Shown: positions 43,207-51,182 of the stretch, piece by piece
Layout of the letters: each line of letters starts with the position of its first letter
Numbering within the stretch: the first letter of the stretch is position 1
Notes under the pieces: generated by a model
The model's database searches: none
Told to the model about the DNA's origin: nothing
The model's input: the letters and a program-made list of their open reading frames with translations, nothing else
DNA from: an uncultured Sulfuricurvum sp.
GTDB lineage: Bacteria; Campylobacterota; Campylobacteria; Campylobacterales; Sulfurimonadaceae
Assembly: GCA_903844635.1 (NCBI GenBank)
Contig: CAIMUF010000074.1
Coordinates: forward strand, 124,001 to 188,000
Reading direction: 5' to 3'
Length of the DNA stretch: 64,000 nucleotides
Translations under genes and position numbers: made by a program

Positions 43207-44285
43207 ATTTTAGCCGAGTCAAATCCAAGCTCCTCGTAGAGCATCCTTATTTCGGAACGTTATCGAGCGGTTTAGAAATCGTAGTCAACGATAATATCGA
43301 GAGCTTCACCCTGCACGGCAACCGTTTCGAGTATCGTGAGGATTTTTTTAACACCCTCAGCGACGAGCAGGTGGCGTTTTCGCTCTCCAATGCTGCGCTT
43401 CACACGGTTCTTTCCCATCCCACCCGCATAGGTAATCGCTCTCCATGGCTATGGTATACGGCGTGCGAACATGCGATTAACAATATGCTTATCGACAACG
43501 ACTTCACCCCTCCCAGCAAAATCACCTATGACCCGCGTTTTCAGGGGCAATATGCCGAAGAGATTTATGAAGAGCTTTTAGACACCATTACCCGTGAAGA
43601 TTTAAACGATAAAGATAATGATTCCAGACGAAATGATGAGAGTCTTGATCAAAAACTCCAATCCGCGCAAACTGAACAATTAGCTCAAAATGCGCTTGAA
43701 AAAGCTGAGAATATGGGAAGTTTACCGGAAGGGCTGGAGAGATTGATACCAATGATCTCTAAAGGAGTTGTTGACTGGAGAAGTGAATTAAGAGATGTTA
43801 TTGGCGGATATTATGTCAGTGATTATGCGATGATGCCCCCTTCTAAAAAACTTCTTTATGCGGGAATTTATCTCCCCAGTGCCACGTCGCGCCATTTGGA
43901 ACTTGTCATTGCGATTGACAGTTCAGGTTCGGTGGATGCGGTCGTATTGGCGCAGTTTATTGCTGAAATCGAGTTGATTTGTGAACTTTTTGGCTCGTAC
44001 AGTATTGAGTTACTGGTGTGTGATGACAGGGTCCGTTCGCATCAGCGTTTTACCAATGGTGAGAGTATCGAGTATTCATTAGAAGGAGGAGGGGGAACCG
44101 ATTTTACCCCTGTGTTTGAGTTCATTGAAATGCAATTAACACCACCAAAGATGTTGCTTTATTTTACCGATTTGGACGGGAAATTTCCTTTTGATGAACC
44201 TTTTTATGATACGCTTTGGATTGCACCGCACTTAGCAGAGGTTCCGTTTGGACGTGTGGTTGTTATGAAAGGAAATTTACTATGA
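43200..44285 (+). CDS. VWA-like DUF2201 protein with degenerate metallopeptidase-like domain
   Basis: A 361-residue cytosolic protein. The N-terminal domain (about 5-130) matches the putative metallopeptidase part of DUF2201 proteins, but the expected HExxH reads NAALH (64-68), so it is probably not a peptidase. The C-terminal VWA-like domain has an intact MIDAS: D240-S-S242-G-S244, T300 in GGGGTDFTP, and D324 in YFTDLDG. It pairs with the preceding MoxR ATPase, as in other MoxR-VWA modules. It overlaps both neighbours (7 and 4 bases), implying coupled translation. Confidence 0.85.
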   Translation: MLDFSRVKSKLLVEHPYFGTLSSGLEIVVNDNIESFTLHGNRFEYREDFFNTLSDEQVAFSLSNAALHTVLSHPTRIGNRSPWLWYTACEHAINNMLIDNDFTPPSKITYDPRFQGQYAEEIYEELLDTITREDLNDKDNDSRRNDESLDQKLQSAQTEQLAQNALEKAENMGSLPEGLERLIPMISKGVVDWRSELRDVIGGYYVSDYAMMPPSKKLLYAGIYLPSATSRHLELVIAIDSSGSVDAVVLAQFIAEIELICELFGSYSIELLVCDDRVRSHQRFTNGESIEYSLEGGGGTDFTPVFEFIEMQLTPPKMLLYFTDLDGKFPFDEPFYDTLWIAPHLAEVPFGRVVVMKGNLL

Positions 44286-45010
44286 ACCGTGTCCCTCAAA
44301 TACTTTTACTTTACTGGGTGATTAAAATAGCTTCCACGACGCTGGGTGAAACCGGTGCGGATATGTTTTCGATGACCTACAATATGGGCTATGGCAGTAC
44401 TATTGCATTATTTATGGGATTGTTTATCCTTTTTCTATCCATTAAACTGAGTATGAAACGATATGAACCTGTACTGTATTGGTTGACGTTTACTTCGACA
44501 GCAATAGCGGGTACTGCGATTTCGGATTACATCGACCGAACATTGGGATTTGGATATACCATGGGCACAATCATGCTGGTAGGCTTATTGCTTTTAATCC
44601 TGTGGGTATGGAAAGTGCGAGAAAAAAGTATCAATGTTGAGCAGATAACCAATACAACGTCTGAAATTTATTATTGGTTGGCATTTTTGATCGCAAATAC
44701 GTTAGGCACAGCGGCAGGTGATTTTTTAGCGGATGAACTTGGATTGGGATTTGCTCAGAGTGCTCTAATTATTACTGGCGTATTGATGGCTATTGCATTA
44801 ATGCATTTTTATACCAAGGTATCGGGAGTTTTGTTATTTTGGTTGGCATTTGTATTGACGCGCCCTTTTGGAGCAACGTTCGGTGATTTACTGACAAAAA
44901 CTCATGAGCACGGAGGGCTTGATTTAGGAACCGTTGGCTCATCGTTATTTTTTTCCATCATTCTGGTAATAGCAGTTATAAAAGAGGTAAGGATTGAGAA
45001 AAATAGATGA
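44282..45010 (+). CDS. Four-repeat integral membrane protein (COG4705-like)
   Basis: A 242-residue protein with about eight TM segments built from four repeats. Each repeat has a helix containing a G-x4-D signature followed by a Gly-rich turn: LGETGADMFSMTYNMGYG, AGTAISDYIDRTLGFGYT, LGTAAGDFLADELGLGFA and FGATFGDLLTKTHEHGG. This matches the uncharacterised COG4705 family. The start at 44282 follows AAAGGAAA and overlaps the VWA stop (ATGA). Repeated in-membrane Asp residues suggest ion or small-molecule transport, but the function is unknown. Confidence 0.8.
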   Translation: MNRVPQILLLYWVIKIASTTLGETGADMFSMTYNMGYGSTIALFMGLFILFLSIKLSMKRYEPVLYWLTFTSTAIAGTAISDYIDRTLGFGYTMGTIMLVGLLLLILWVWKVREKSINVEQITNTTSEIYYWLAFLIANTLGTAAGDFLADELGLGFAQSALIITGVLMAIALMHFYTKVSGVLLFWLAFVLTRPFGATFGDLLTKTHEHGGLDLGTVGSSLFFSIILVIAVIKEVRIEKNR

Positions 45011-46257
45011 TTGAAACAGCTCTAAAAATTTTAGAAACCTCCAACCTCTTCATCACCGGTGGAGCAGGTTCGGGGAAAACGACTTTGACCCGTGCAATTA
45101 TCGAGGACGTTAAAAAAAGAAGTTTGAAAGTAGCCTGTTTAGCTTCGACGGGAATGGCGGCGACGTTGATTGAGGGGCAGACGCTTCACAGTTTTTTTGA
45201 TTTAGGTATTGCGAATTCTCAAGAAGAACTGGAGCGTAACGGCAAGCTCGATGCGGCAAAAAAAATCATTAAACTCGTAGGAAGCATGGACGTTATCATC
45301 ATCGATGAAATCTCGATGGTGAGTGCGCCGTTGCTGGATATGATACGGCTTCGTCTGCTGCAAGCTGATTTTAAAGGCAAGCTTATCGTGGTCGGGGATT
45401 TTTTGCAGCTTCCTCCGGTAACACGTGGAAATGAACCGATTTATTTTGCGTTTGAGTCTCCGAGCTGGGAACGGTTTTCGTTTGAAACTCTTCATTTGGA
45501 AGGATCGTTTCGTACCCATGAAGAAGAATTTTTAACCTTATTAGAAAGTGTTCGTCATGCGTCAATCGATGAAAATTCAGTCGATGCACTGGATGCTCTG
45601 GTGCGACCGTTAAACGAAGATAAAAGTACTATCACATTGCTGTACGGAAAAAATATCAGTGCCCAAAATCACAACCGCGCACAACTGGAACATCTAAACG
45701 GAGATTCTATAGCGCTGTCTACGTACGTCACGATTCACGATAAAAAAATGCAAGATCGTGACGTAGAGCGGTTTATGAGTGAAAGCCGTTTGGAGAGCGT
45801 GATGCTCCTTAAACTCGGAGCTCCTATCCTTTTTACCCGCAACTCGTGGAACTACTACAATGGAGAACGTGGGCGTATTCTCTCCATCGAAGAAGAGTGT
45901 GTTTGGGTCAAAAAAGAGGACGGAAAAAGTGTGAAAGTGGATCGGGTAGAGACGGTAAAGTCAAGATGGATAGAAAAAGGGAAATCTCTTAATGAGGAGA
46001 AGCTCATTACTCTGAGTCAGTTTCCGATTACTCTCGCATTTGCTATCACCATTCATAAATCGCAGGGGATGTCTTTAGCCGATTACGTCATAGAGACCAA
46101 TGAGATCTTTGCCCCATCGCAGTTTTACGTGGCACTTTCTCGCTCGGTATCGGCGCATCGAGTGACATTGACCAAACCCAATCGCTCATGGGAAAAACTG
46201 TGTTTTGTTCATCCTAAAGCGCAAAGATTCCATTATTCAAAGAATAAAATCTCTTAA
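45007..46257 (+). CDS. PIF1/RecD-like superfamily 1 DNA helicase
   Basis: A 416-residue helicase. Walker A is GGAGSGKTTL near the N terminus, followed by ASTGMAATLIEGQTLHSFF (motif Ia), IIIDEISMVSA (motif II), VGDFLQLPPV (motif III), and TIHKSQGMSL with YVALSRS (motifs V and VI). PIF1-family enzymes unwind 5'-3' and act on forked or G-quadruplex DNA. It is smaller than eukaryotic Pif1. The ATG overlaps the membrane gene's stop (ATGA). It is the last gene of the five-gene operon; its relation to the MoxR-VWA proteins is unclear. Confidence 0.9.
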   Translation: MIETALKILETSNLFITGGAGSGKTTLTRAIIEDVKKRSLKVACLASTGMAATLIEGQTLHSFFDLGIANSQEELERNGKLDAAKKIIKLVGSMDVIIIDEISMVSAPLLDMIRLRLLQADFKGKLIVVGDFLQLPPVTRGNEPIYFAFESPSWERFSFETLHLEGSFRTHEEEFLTLLESVRHASIDENSVDALDALVRPLNEDKSTITLLYGKNISAQNHNRAQLEHLNGDSIALSTYVTIHDKKMQDRDVERFMSESRLESVMLLKLGAPILFTRNSWNYYNGERGRILSIEEECVWVKKEDGKSVKVDRVETVKSRWIEKGKSLNEEKLITLSQFPITLAFAITIHKSQGMSLADYVIETNEIFAPSQFYVALSRSVSAHRVTLTKPNRSWEKLCFVHPKAQRFHYSKNKIS

Positions 46258-46977
46258 TCAGCGCATATCAAATAGGAGGGAGCCGTTTGCATCACGAACC
46301 TCCCATTTTTCACCATTTCGAGAAATTTTGAAACTTTTTGGAAGAACATTAACCCATAGTTTTTCTTGCTCCATCAATTCGGGTGAGCATAGTTTACGTG
46401 TCGTTGCCGGAAAACCGATGGTGATTTGATTACCTTTGATGGTATACGAGGTGGTGTACTGATTGCAGCCTGTGTCTCCAAACATTTTCCCATCCGCTTG
46501 GATTTGCATACTGATCGGTGTTTGAAGTGTGATAACAGCCTGTTTCCCATTATTGAGATGATTAATGTGATAGAGTCCCTCTTTGAGAGTGTTTGAGAGG
46601 GCTTTTAACTCAATAAGCGATTCTCCTTTTCCTCCCAGTAAGAGTAATTTTTTACCGTCATTTTCGTAAATTTTAGCGTTTATCAAACTATTTTTGAATG
46701 CGGTTGAATTCTCCATATCCGGACATGCCATCATCGTAGACATCATCTTATCCGATACGCTCAGGGTATTGTCCTGTGTTGCGTAGCTCCCAATAAACTG
46801 GTTGCATCCATCGTTTCCGCTTATTTTTCCTTTATCAAAACGAACGGTTGCCTTCGATGTTGTGGACATCCATTCACCATCCAAAGCAGTTTTAGGGACG
46901 TTCGTTCCATACTCTGTTGTTGCACAGCCACTTAGTAGAAGCATAACCGCAAGGATGGAATAAAACAGTATTTTCAT
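46258..46977 (-). CDS. Lipoprotein with two META (HslJ-like) domains
   Basis: A 239-residue lipoprotein. The start at 46977 gives MKILFYSILAVMLLLSGC with a clean lipobox (C18) and AAAGGAC upstream; the 100 residues upstream in the same frame are not supported. Two META domains follow in tandem: one about 30-125 (ISGNDGCNQFIGSY) and one about 130-239 (MFGDTGCNQYTTSY). HslJ, a heat-inducible outer membrane META protein of E. coli, has one. Tandem duplication is visible. Function in the family is linked to stress and novobiocin tolerance. The gene is divergent from the 47095 gene. Confidence 0.85.
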   Translation of the reverse strand: MKILFYSILAVMLLLSGCATTEYGTNVPKTALDGEWMSTTSKATVRFDKGKISGNDGCNQFIGSYATQDNTLSVSDKMMSTMMACPDMENSTAFKNSLINAKIYENDGKKLLLLGGKGESLIELKALSNTLKEGLYHINHLNNGKQAVITLQTPISMQIQADGKMFGDTGCNQYTTSYTIKGNQITIGFPATTRKLCSPELMEQEKLWVNVLPKSFKISRNGEKWEVRDANGSLLFDMR

Positions 46978-47094
46978 TAAAGTCCTTTTGTTGTTCATTT
47001 CATTGTATGATTTTATCATAACGTAGCCAACGCGGTGCTCCTTAAGAAACCTTTGGTTACTATTTGTCAAACTACATGTTTTTTGGAGTACACA

Positions 47095-47493
47095 ATGAGT
47101 GGTGAATGGATGATTATTTTCGTGGGTATTATCGCTGTTTGTATGGTATTTATTACTGCAGTGATTGTCGTGATCGGATTGCAAACTCTTAAAACGATGA
47201 AACGCGTGAATGAATTTATAGGACTTGCCCAAAACGAGATTAGCTTTCTCTCGACCAAAGTCGCATTGACACTGCATGAGCTCAATGAGTTAATCGCTCA
47301 TTTCAAAGAAGAAACGCGCGCATTGAGTGATAAATCAAAACTCTCGCTGCATGAATTGCACGATTTAATCTCATATTTGCATGATGAAACCAAAAGTCTT
47401 GCACTCAAAGCTTCCAACGGTATTGCTAAAGTGACGATTGGTTCACTTGCCATTGGGGCATTGTCTCAAATGTTAAAAAAGAAATCCAATTAA
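47095..47493 (+). CDS. Membrane-anchored DUF948-like protein with tandem helical repeat
   Basis: A 132-residue protein with one N-terminal TM (WMIIFVGIIAVCMVFITAVIVVIG) and a long cytosolic helix. The helix contains two similar units of about 25 residues: LTLHELNELIAHFKEET and LSLHELHDLISYLHDET. The start at 47095 has GGAG upstream; the longer frame starting at 47035 does not. It ends with a short hydrophobic GIAKVTIGSLAIGAL stretch. The architecture is DUF948-like. The following YtxH-like gene is 16 bases downstream, suggesting a small envelope stress pair. Confidence 0.7.
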   Translation: MSGEWMIIFVGIIAVCMVFITAVIVVIGLQTLKTMKRVNEFIGLAQNEISFLSTKVALTLHELNELIAHFKEETRALSDKSKLSLHELHDLISYLHDETKSLALKASNGIAKVTIGSLAIGALSQMLKKKSN

Positions 47494-47509
47494 ATCCAAG
47501 GAGAATATC

Positions 47510-47818
47510 ATGAATCAAAATAACACCCTTACTCTTTTACTCGGAGCCGTACTAGGCGGAGTTGCAACGTACTATGCCATCAAGCATCAAGATGATATCA
47601 TCGATAAAATTCATGAACTTGAAGAGAATTTAAACATCGATCATAATGAGTTGATTAACAATGCAAAAGGGAAACTCGATCAGTTGACCAGTAATTTACA
47701 GTCCACTATCGGACGTTATACTCACAGTGATGATACAGCTGAAAAAGCGGATGAAATCGCAGCTATTACCGAAGAGTTAAATCGTCTTCGTGCAGAAGTT
47801 CAAGCCTTAAAGGCTTAA
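47510..47818 (+). CDS. YtxH-like small membrane protein
   Basis: A 102-residue protein with an N-terminal TM (LLLGAVLGGVATYYAIKH) with the Gly-rich turn typical of YtxH, followed by a helical, coiled-coil-prone tail ending in EELNRLRAEVQALKA. An AAGGAG site precedes the ATG. It is likely cotranscribed with the 47095 gene. Its stop TAA and the stop of the convergent AI-2E gene share the palindrome TTAA at 47815-47818. Confidence 0.7.
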   Translation: MNQNNTLTLLLGAVLGGVATYYAIKHQDDIIDKIHELEENLNIDHNELINNAKGKLDQLTSNLQSTIGRYTHSDDTAEKADEIAAITEELNRLRAEVQALKA

Positions 47819-48876
47819 TGCACCACATGGTTACGTCGTAACATTCTCAAAAGTGTTACGGCAAACGCGACAATCGCAGGTCCCAAAATAAATCCCCAAA
47901 AACCGAATGTTGTCAGCCCTGCTAAAATAGCGAAGAAAATCAAAAAATCATTGATGGCTTTACGACCATGGCTTAATAGATGATTTAATTGCTGCAAGAT
48001 AATAAGCCGTACGATGTTGTCGATAAAAAATGAGAGCATTGCCCACGAATAGATAAAAATAATTAATGCATTAACGCTATGTCCGCCAAAAAACTCATTG
48101 AGCGCAATGGGTATCCATATTAAGGCAGTTCCGACAATAGGAATAACTGAGGTTACCGCAATCATGAGACCCAGAAGCAATGGGTCATATCCATCAAAAA
48201 AACTGATAAAAATTCCAAAAGCCAACCCTTGCGCAATCGCAACACCGATAAGAGTATAAAATCCTGTGGATGTCGTCGCAATCATGTCCAATAAAAATTC
48301 TGAACGAATGGAACGTTTAAGGGGAATGATGGGGGTGATGGCGAGAGTGAGATCTCGTCGGTACCATGAGAGAAAAAAGAAAAAGATGACAATCATAATC
48401 ATATCACCCAATGCACTCATAATGCTAAGTACACCATTGCCGAAACCGGTAACGGCAGCAGTAACGATTTTTTCTTGATTTTCAATCACTTTTTCGCTGA
48501 GCACTGCAAGAGGTTTTTTAAGCCAGCTTACTGAATCAGGTGCGAGAGCGAGAAGATGAATCCCTTGTTTGTAAAAGGTTTCTCCTATGGCATAAAGTTC
48601 CGTGGGATGGGCAATAATATAGTATACGAAAAAAAGAATCGGAACAAAAAGAACGGTGATTAAGAAAAAGGTCATAGCGCTGGCAGTGAGAAGAGGGGCT
48701 AAAGCAGTTGTTCTTGGATATTTTTTGAGTTTGGTTTCAAACAGTATGTGTAAAGGGGTAAAGGCGGTTACGAGCAATAGAGCCACAAAAAAGCTTTTTA
48801 AAAAAGGAAAAAAAAGCCAAACAAACAACCCCAGTGCAATTAATATCATGGCTTTTACAAAAGTGTTGCGCTGCAT
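47815..48876 (-). CDS. AI-2E family (PerM/TqsA) transporter
   Basis: A 353-residue membrane protein of the AI-2 exporter-like superfamily with about eight TM segments. FFPFLKSFFVALLLVTAFTPLH is typical of the N terminus, and the conserved block LLGLMIAVTSVIPIVGTALIWIP is the PerM/TqsA signature. The family includes AI-2 and Na+/H+-type transporters, so the substrate is not fixed. The stop shares TTAA with the convergent gene. Confidence 0.9.
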   Translation of the reverse strand: MQRNTFVKAMILIALGLFVWLFFPFLKSFFVALLLVTAFTPLHILFETKLKKYPRTTALAPLLTASAMTFFLITVLFVPILFFVYYIIAHPTELYAIGETFYKQGIHLLALAPDSVSWLKKPLAVLSEKVIENQEKIVTAAVTGFGNGVLSIMSALGDMIMIVIFFFFLSWYRRDLTLAITPIIPLKRSIRSEFLLDMIATTSTGFYTLIGVAIAQGLAFGIFISFFDGYDPLLLGLMIAVTSVIPIVGTALIWIPIALNEFFGGHSVNALIIFIYSWAMLSFFIDNIVRLIILQQLNHLLSHGRKAINDFLIFFAILAGLTTFGFWGFILGPAIVAFAVTLLRMLRRNHVVH

Positions 48877-48913
48877 ATTGACTTCCTACTATTGAGTGCT
48901 CTTATTTTACCAT

Positions 48914-50125
48914 TTAATGTTGAGTATTGGTAATAATGGAAAAGCAATGAAATCCGTTGTCGTAATAATAGACAAGAGAAAATCCATGCTTGTTTATGAT
49001 TTTACTGACAATGTTAAGCCCTAATCCAAATCCTTGCGTTGTGCGAGAATGTTCTTGACGTGTAAAAGGTGTTAATAGATATTCAAACTCTTTTTTCAAG
49101 GGTTCTCCATGATTAAAAACACGGATGCAATTCATCGTTATTTCAAGGGTAATGGGGAGTTGATCGGTATATTTTAGAGCATTATCAAGGAGATTTTTCA
49201 AAGCAAGGGCAAGATATTTTAAATCACCGGTGAGTGAAAAATTGGTTTTTATTTCAATTGTTATTGCTGATTCGTCAACGAGCTGGAGTTTGGAAAGAGC
49301 TTCTAAAACGAGTGTTTCAGCACTGAATGTTTGAGTATCTATGGTATCGGTTGCTTGAAGTTTTTCGATTTCTAAGAGTTCTTGTGTCAGTTGATCGAGC
49401 TCTACAAAAGAACGTTTGATCATTTCTTTGGCGCTTGAGGATGGAATTTGTTCCAATGCAAAAAGTCCTCGAGAGATTGGGGTACGAAGCTCATGTCCTA
49501 CGTCACGAAGCAACTCTTCGCGTGAGAGGATTAGATTTTCAATGGTGCGTGCCATCTCATTGTAGGTATGTGCAACTTCTCCTATCTCATCATGAGAGTC
49601 GATATGACTGCGGTTTTGGTAGTCTCCGGTAGCAAATTTACGCATACTGGATGCGATGGAGCGCAATGGCGAAAGCATTCGCAGGATGATGAAGAAAATA
49701 ATAGCCAATACGGCGATATCCAAAGCAACGAGAGAACCAACTATCCATCCATCTTTTTTTGCCTCGCCAAGTGTCGTATCGCGAAGATACAATTCCTCAT
49801 CGATATAGCGGATATGCAGGATGTAATCGCCACTTTGCTCCTCGAAGATTTCAAATAAACCAAAGGTATGCGGCTGTTGCATGATATAGCGCTTGGGAGT
49901 GCTGGGAGACGTTTTGGTCAGGTTTAATGTTTTGAGTTTTCCCTCCAGTTCGTTACCTGAAGTAATCGCCATCCATGCAAATATTTTACGCCCATCAAGA
50001 AGATATTTTTGTAGTACAAGAGCTTCGTATTTTTGGGTATTTATGGTGTCGATTTGATAGCCAATGCCTATCATCAGGGTCAAACTGATTAGAAATAATG
50101 ACGTTATTTTCGTAAATATGGACAT
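48914..50125 (-). CDS. Sensor histidine kinase of the SHP cytochrome operon
   Basis: A 403-residue membrane kinase. TM1 (about 8-25), a short periplasmic loop, TM2 (about 133-155), HAMP (about 150-205), an H-box with H211 in DVGHELRTP and a HATPase (NLLDNALKYTD, GFGLGLNI). It is separated from its response regulator by 3 bases and lies at the end of an operon with SHP, diheme cytochromes and a Spy-like protein. That context suggests it senses redox state, a gas or an envelope stress tied to the cytochromes; the ligand is inferred from context only. Confidence 0.9.
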   Translation of the reverse strand: MSIFTKITSLFLISLTLMIGIGYQIDTINTQKYEALVLQKYLLDGRKIFAWMAITSGNELEGKLKTLNLTKTSPSTPKRYIMQQPHTFGLFEIFEEQSGDYILHIRYIDEELYLRDTTLGEAKKDGWIVGSLVALDIAVLAIIFFIILRMLSPLRSIASSMRKFATGDYQNRSHIDSHDEIGEVAHTYNEMARTIENLILSREELLRDVGHELRTPISRGLFALEQIPSSSAKEMIKRSFVELDQLTQELLEIEKLQATDTIDTQTFSAETLVLEALSKLQLVDESAITIEIKTNFSLTGDLKYLALALKNLLDNALKYTDQLPITLEITMNCIRVFNHGEPLKKEFEYLLTPFTRQEHSRTTQGFGLGLNIVSKIINKHGFSLVYYYDNGFHCFSIITNTQH

Positions 50126-50128
50126 GAA

Positions 50129-50800
50129 TTACCCTGTGAATTTGTAGCCGATACCCCACACCGACTTTATGTAAAGGGGCTCTTTGGCATCGTCACCGAT
50201 TTTTTGACGGAGATTACTGATGTGCATGTCGATCGTGCGGTGTTTAATCTCTTCATCCAGTCCAAGCGTATGGATGATTTGATCACGCGATAGATTTTTA
50301 CCGCGATTTTTGACCAAGAGGAGAAAAATATCAAACTCAATTCGTGTTAAATCGATTCCATATCCGTCCATTGTGAGGGATTTATTGGATTCATCAATCG
50401 TAAAGTCCGATACGGTAAACGTATTTTTATGACCGTAACGACGCAGCACGGCTTCGAGACGAAGTACGAGTTCTCGCGGTTCATAGGGCTTATCCAGATA
50501 ATCATCGGCACCAAGATCATAGCCGTAAATTTTGTTGCCAAGATCGGTGCGGGCAGAAGAGATAATAATGGGAATATCGAGCTGTTGTTTGATCGTTTTG
50601 GCGACATCGAATCCATCCATTTCGGGAAGCATAAGATCGAGAACGACGATATCAAACGGTTCTTTACGCACCAATAGTGCATCAAGTGCCAACTTGGGAT
50701 TACTGTACCCGAAGGTGGTAAATCCAAACGGCTCGAGATACGTGATGATCAGCTCTTGCAGCGCTATGTCATCTTCGATGAGAAGGACTTTTTTACTCAA
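50129..50800 (-). CDS. OmpR-family response regulator of the SHP cytochrome operon
   Basis: A 223-residue regulator. The receiver has the acidic pair E9-D10-D11 and phospho-acceptor D55 in VVLDLMLPEMDG, and the C-terminal winged helix ends KSVWGIGYKFTG. OmpR-type regulators bind direct repeats with about 10-11 bp spacing; a tandem 11-bp repeat lies at 53328-53349 ahead of the operon. Its start overlaps the end of the Spy-like gene by 8 bases, and the kinase gene starts 3 bases later. Confidence 0.93.
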   Translation of the reverse strand: MSKKVLLIEDDIALQELIITYLEPFGFTTFGYSNPKLALDALLVRKEPFDIVVLDLMLPEMDGFDVAKTIKQQLDIPIIISSARTDLGNKIYGYDLGADDYLDKPYEPRELVLRLEAVLRRYGHKNTFTVSDFTIDESNKSLTMDGYGIDLTRIEFDIFLLLVKNRGKNLSRDQIIHTLGLDEEIKHRTIDMHISNLRQKIGDDAKEPLYIKSVWGIGYKFTG

Positions 50801-51179
50801 TTTCCCACTCCTGCATATGGCGGATGAATTTTTGTTTTTGCGGTGGAGTTAAAATCTTATGAAGGTTTTCAAGCAGCCGTGTTTGAATACCTACTGAGAT
50901 TGTCTGCATCTCCATGCTTTTAGCACGAAATGTTTTTTCATCAAAGGTAGGATTGAGAAATAGGGCATTAAGCTCTTGCTGTGTTTTAGCGTTTTGTTTG
51001 TGATAGAGGCGCGATGAACTTTGATACTCTCGCATGGTTTCTTCAATCGCTTGATATTGTTGCTTCGTCAGCTGTAAATCATGCAAGTCCATGGGGAAAC
51101 GGTGGTGATCATCCTCCATTTTGGACGAATCAGCCCATACGAAACATAACAATGAAATGAACAGTATAAATGACTTCAT
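50793..51179 (-). CDS. Spy/CpxP-like periplasmic protein
   Basis: A 128-residue exported protein (signal MKSFILFISLLCFVWA). The mature part is helical with two LTxxQ-type motifs, LTKQQYQAIEE and LTPPQKQKF, characteristic of the Spy/CpxP family. Spy is an ATP-independent chaperone; CpxP inhibits its sensor kinase CpxA. Placement directly before a response regulator and kinase is the same layout, so this could be an accessory regulator of the kinase. That role is inference. Confidence 0.75.
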   Translation of the reverse strand: MKSFILFISLLCFVWADSSKMEDDHHRFPMDLHDLQLTKQQYQAIEETMREYQSSSRLYHKQNAKTQQELNALFLNPTFDEKTFRAKSMEMQTISVGIQTRLLENLHKILTPPQKQKFIRHMQEWEIE

Positions 51180-51182
51180 TAT

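Noticed and set aside
46978-47277. N-terminal 100-residue extension of the META lipoprotein
   Set aside because: It would bury the lipoprotein signal, overlaps the divergent gene, and a good ribosome site precedes the internal ATG at 46977.
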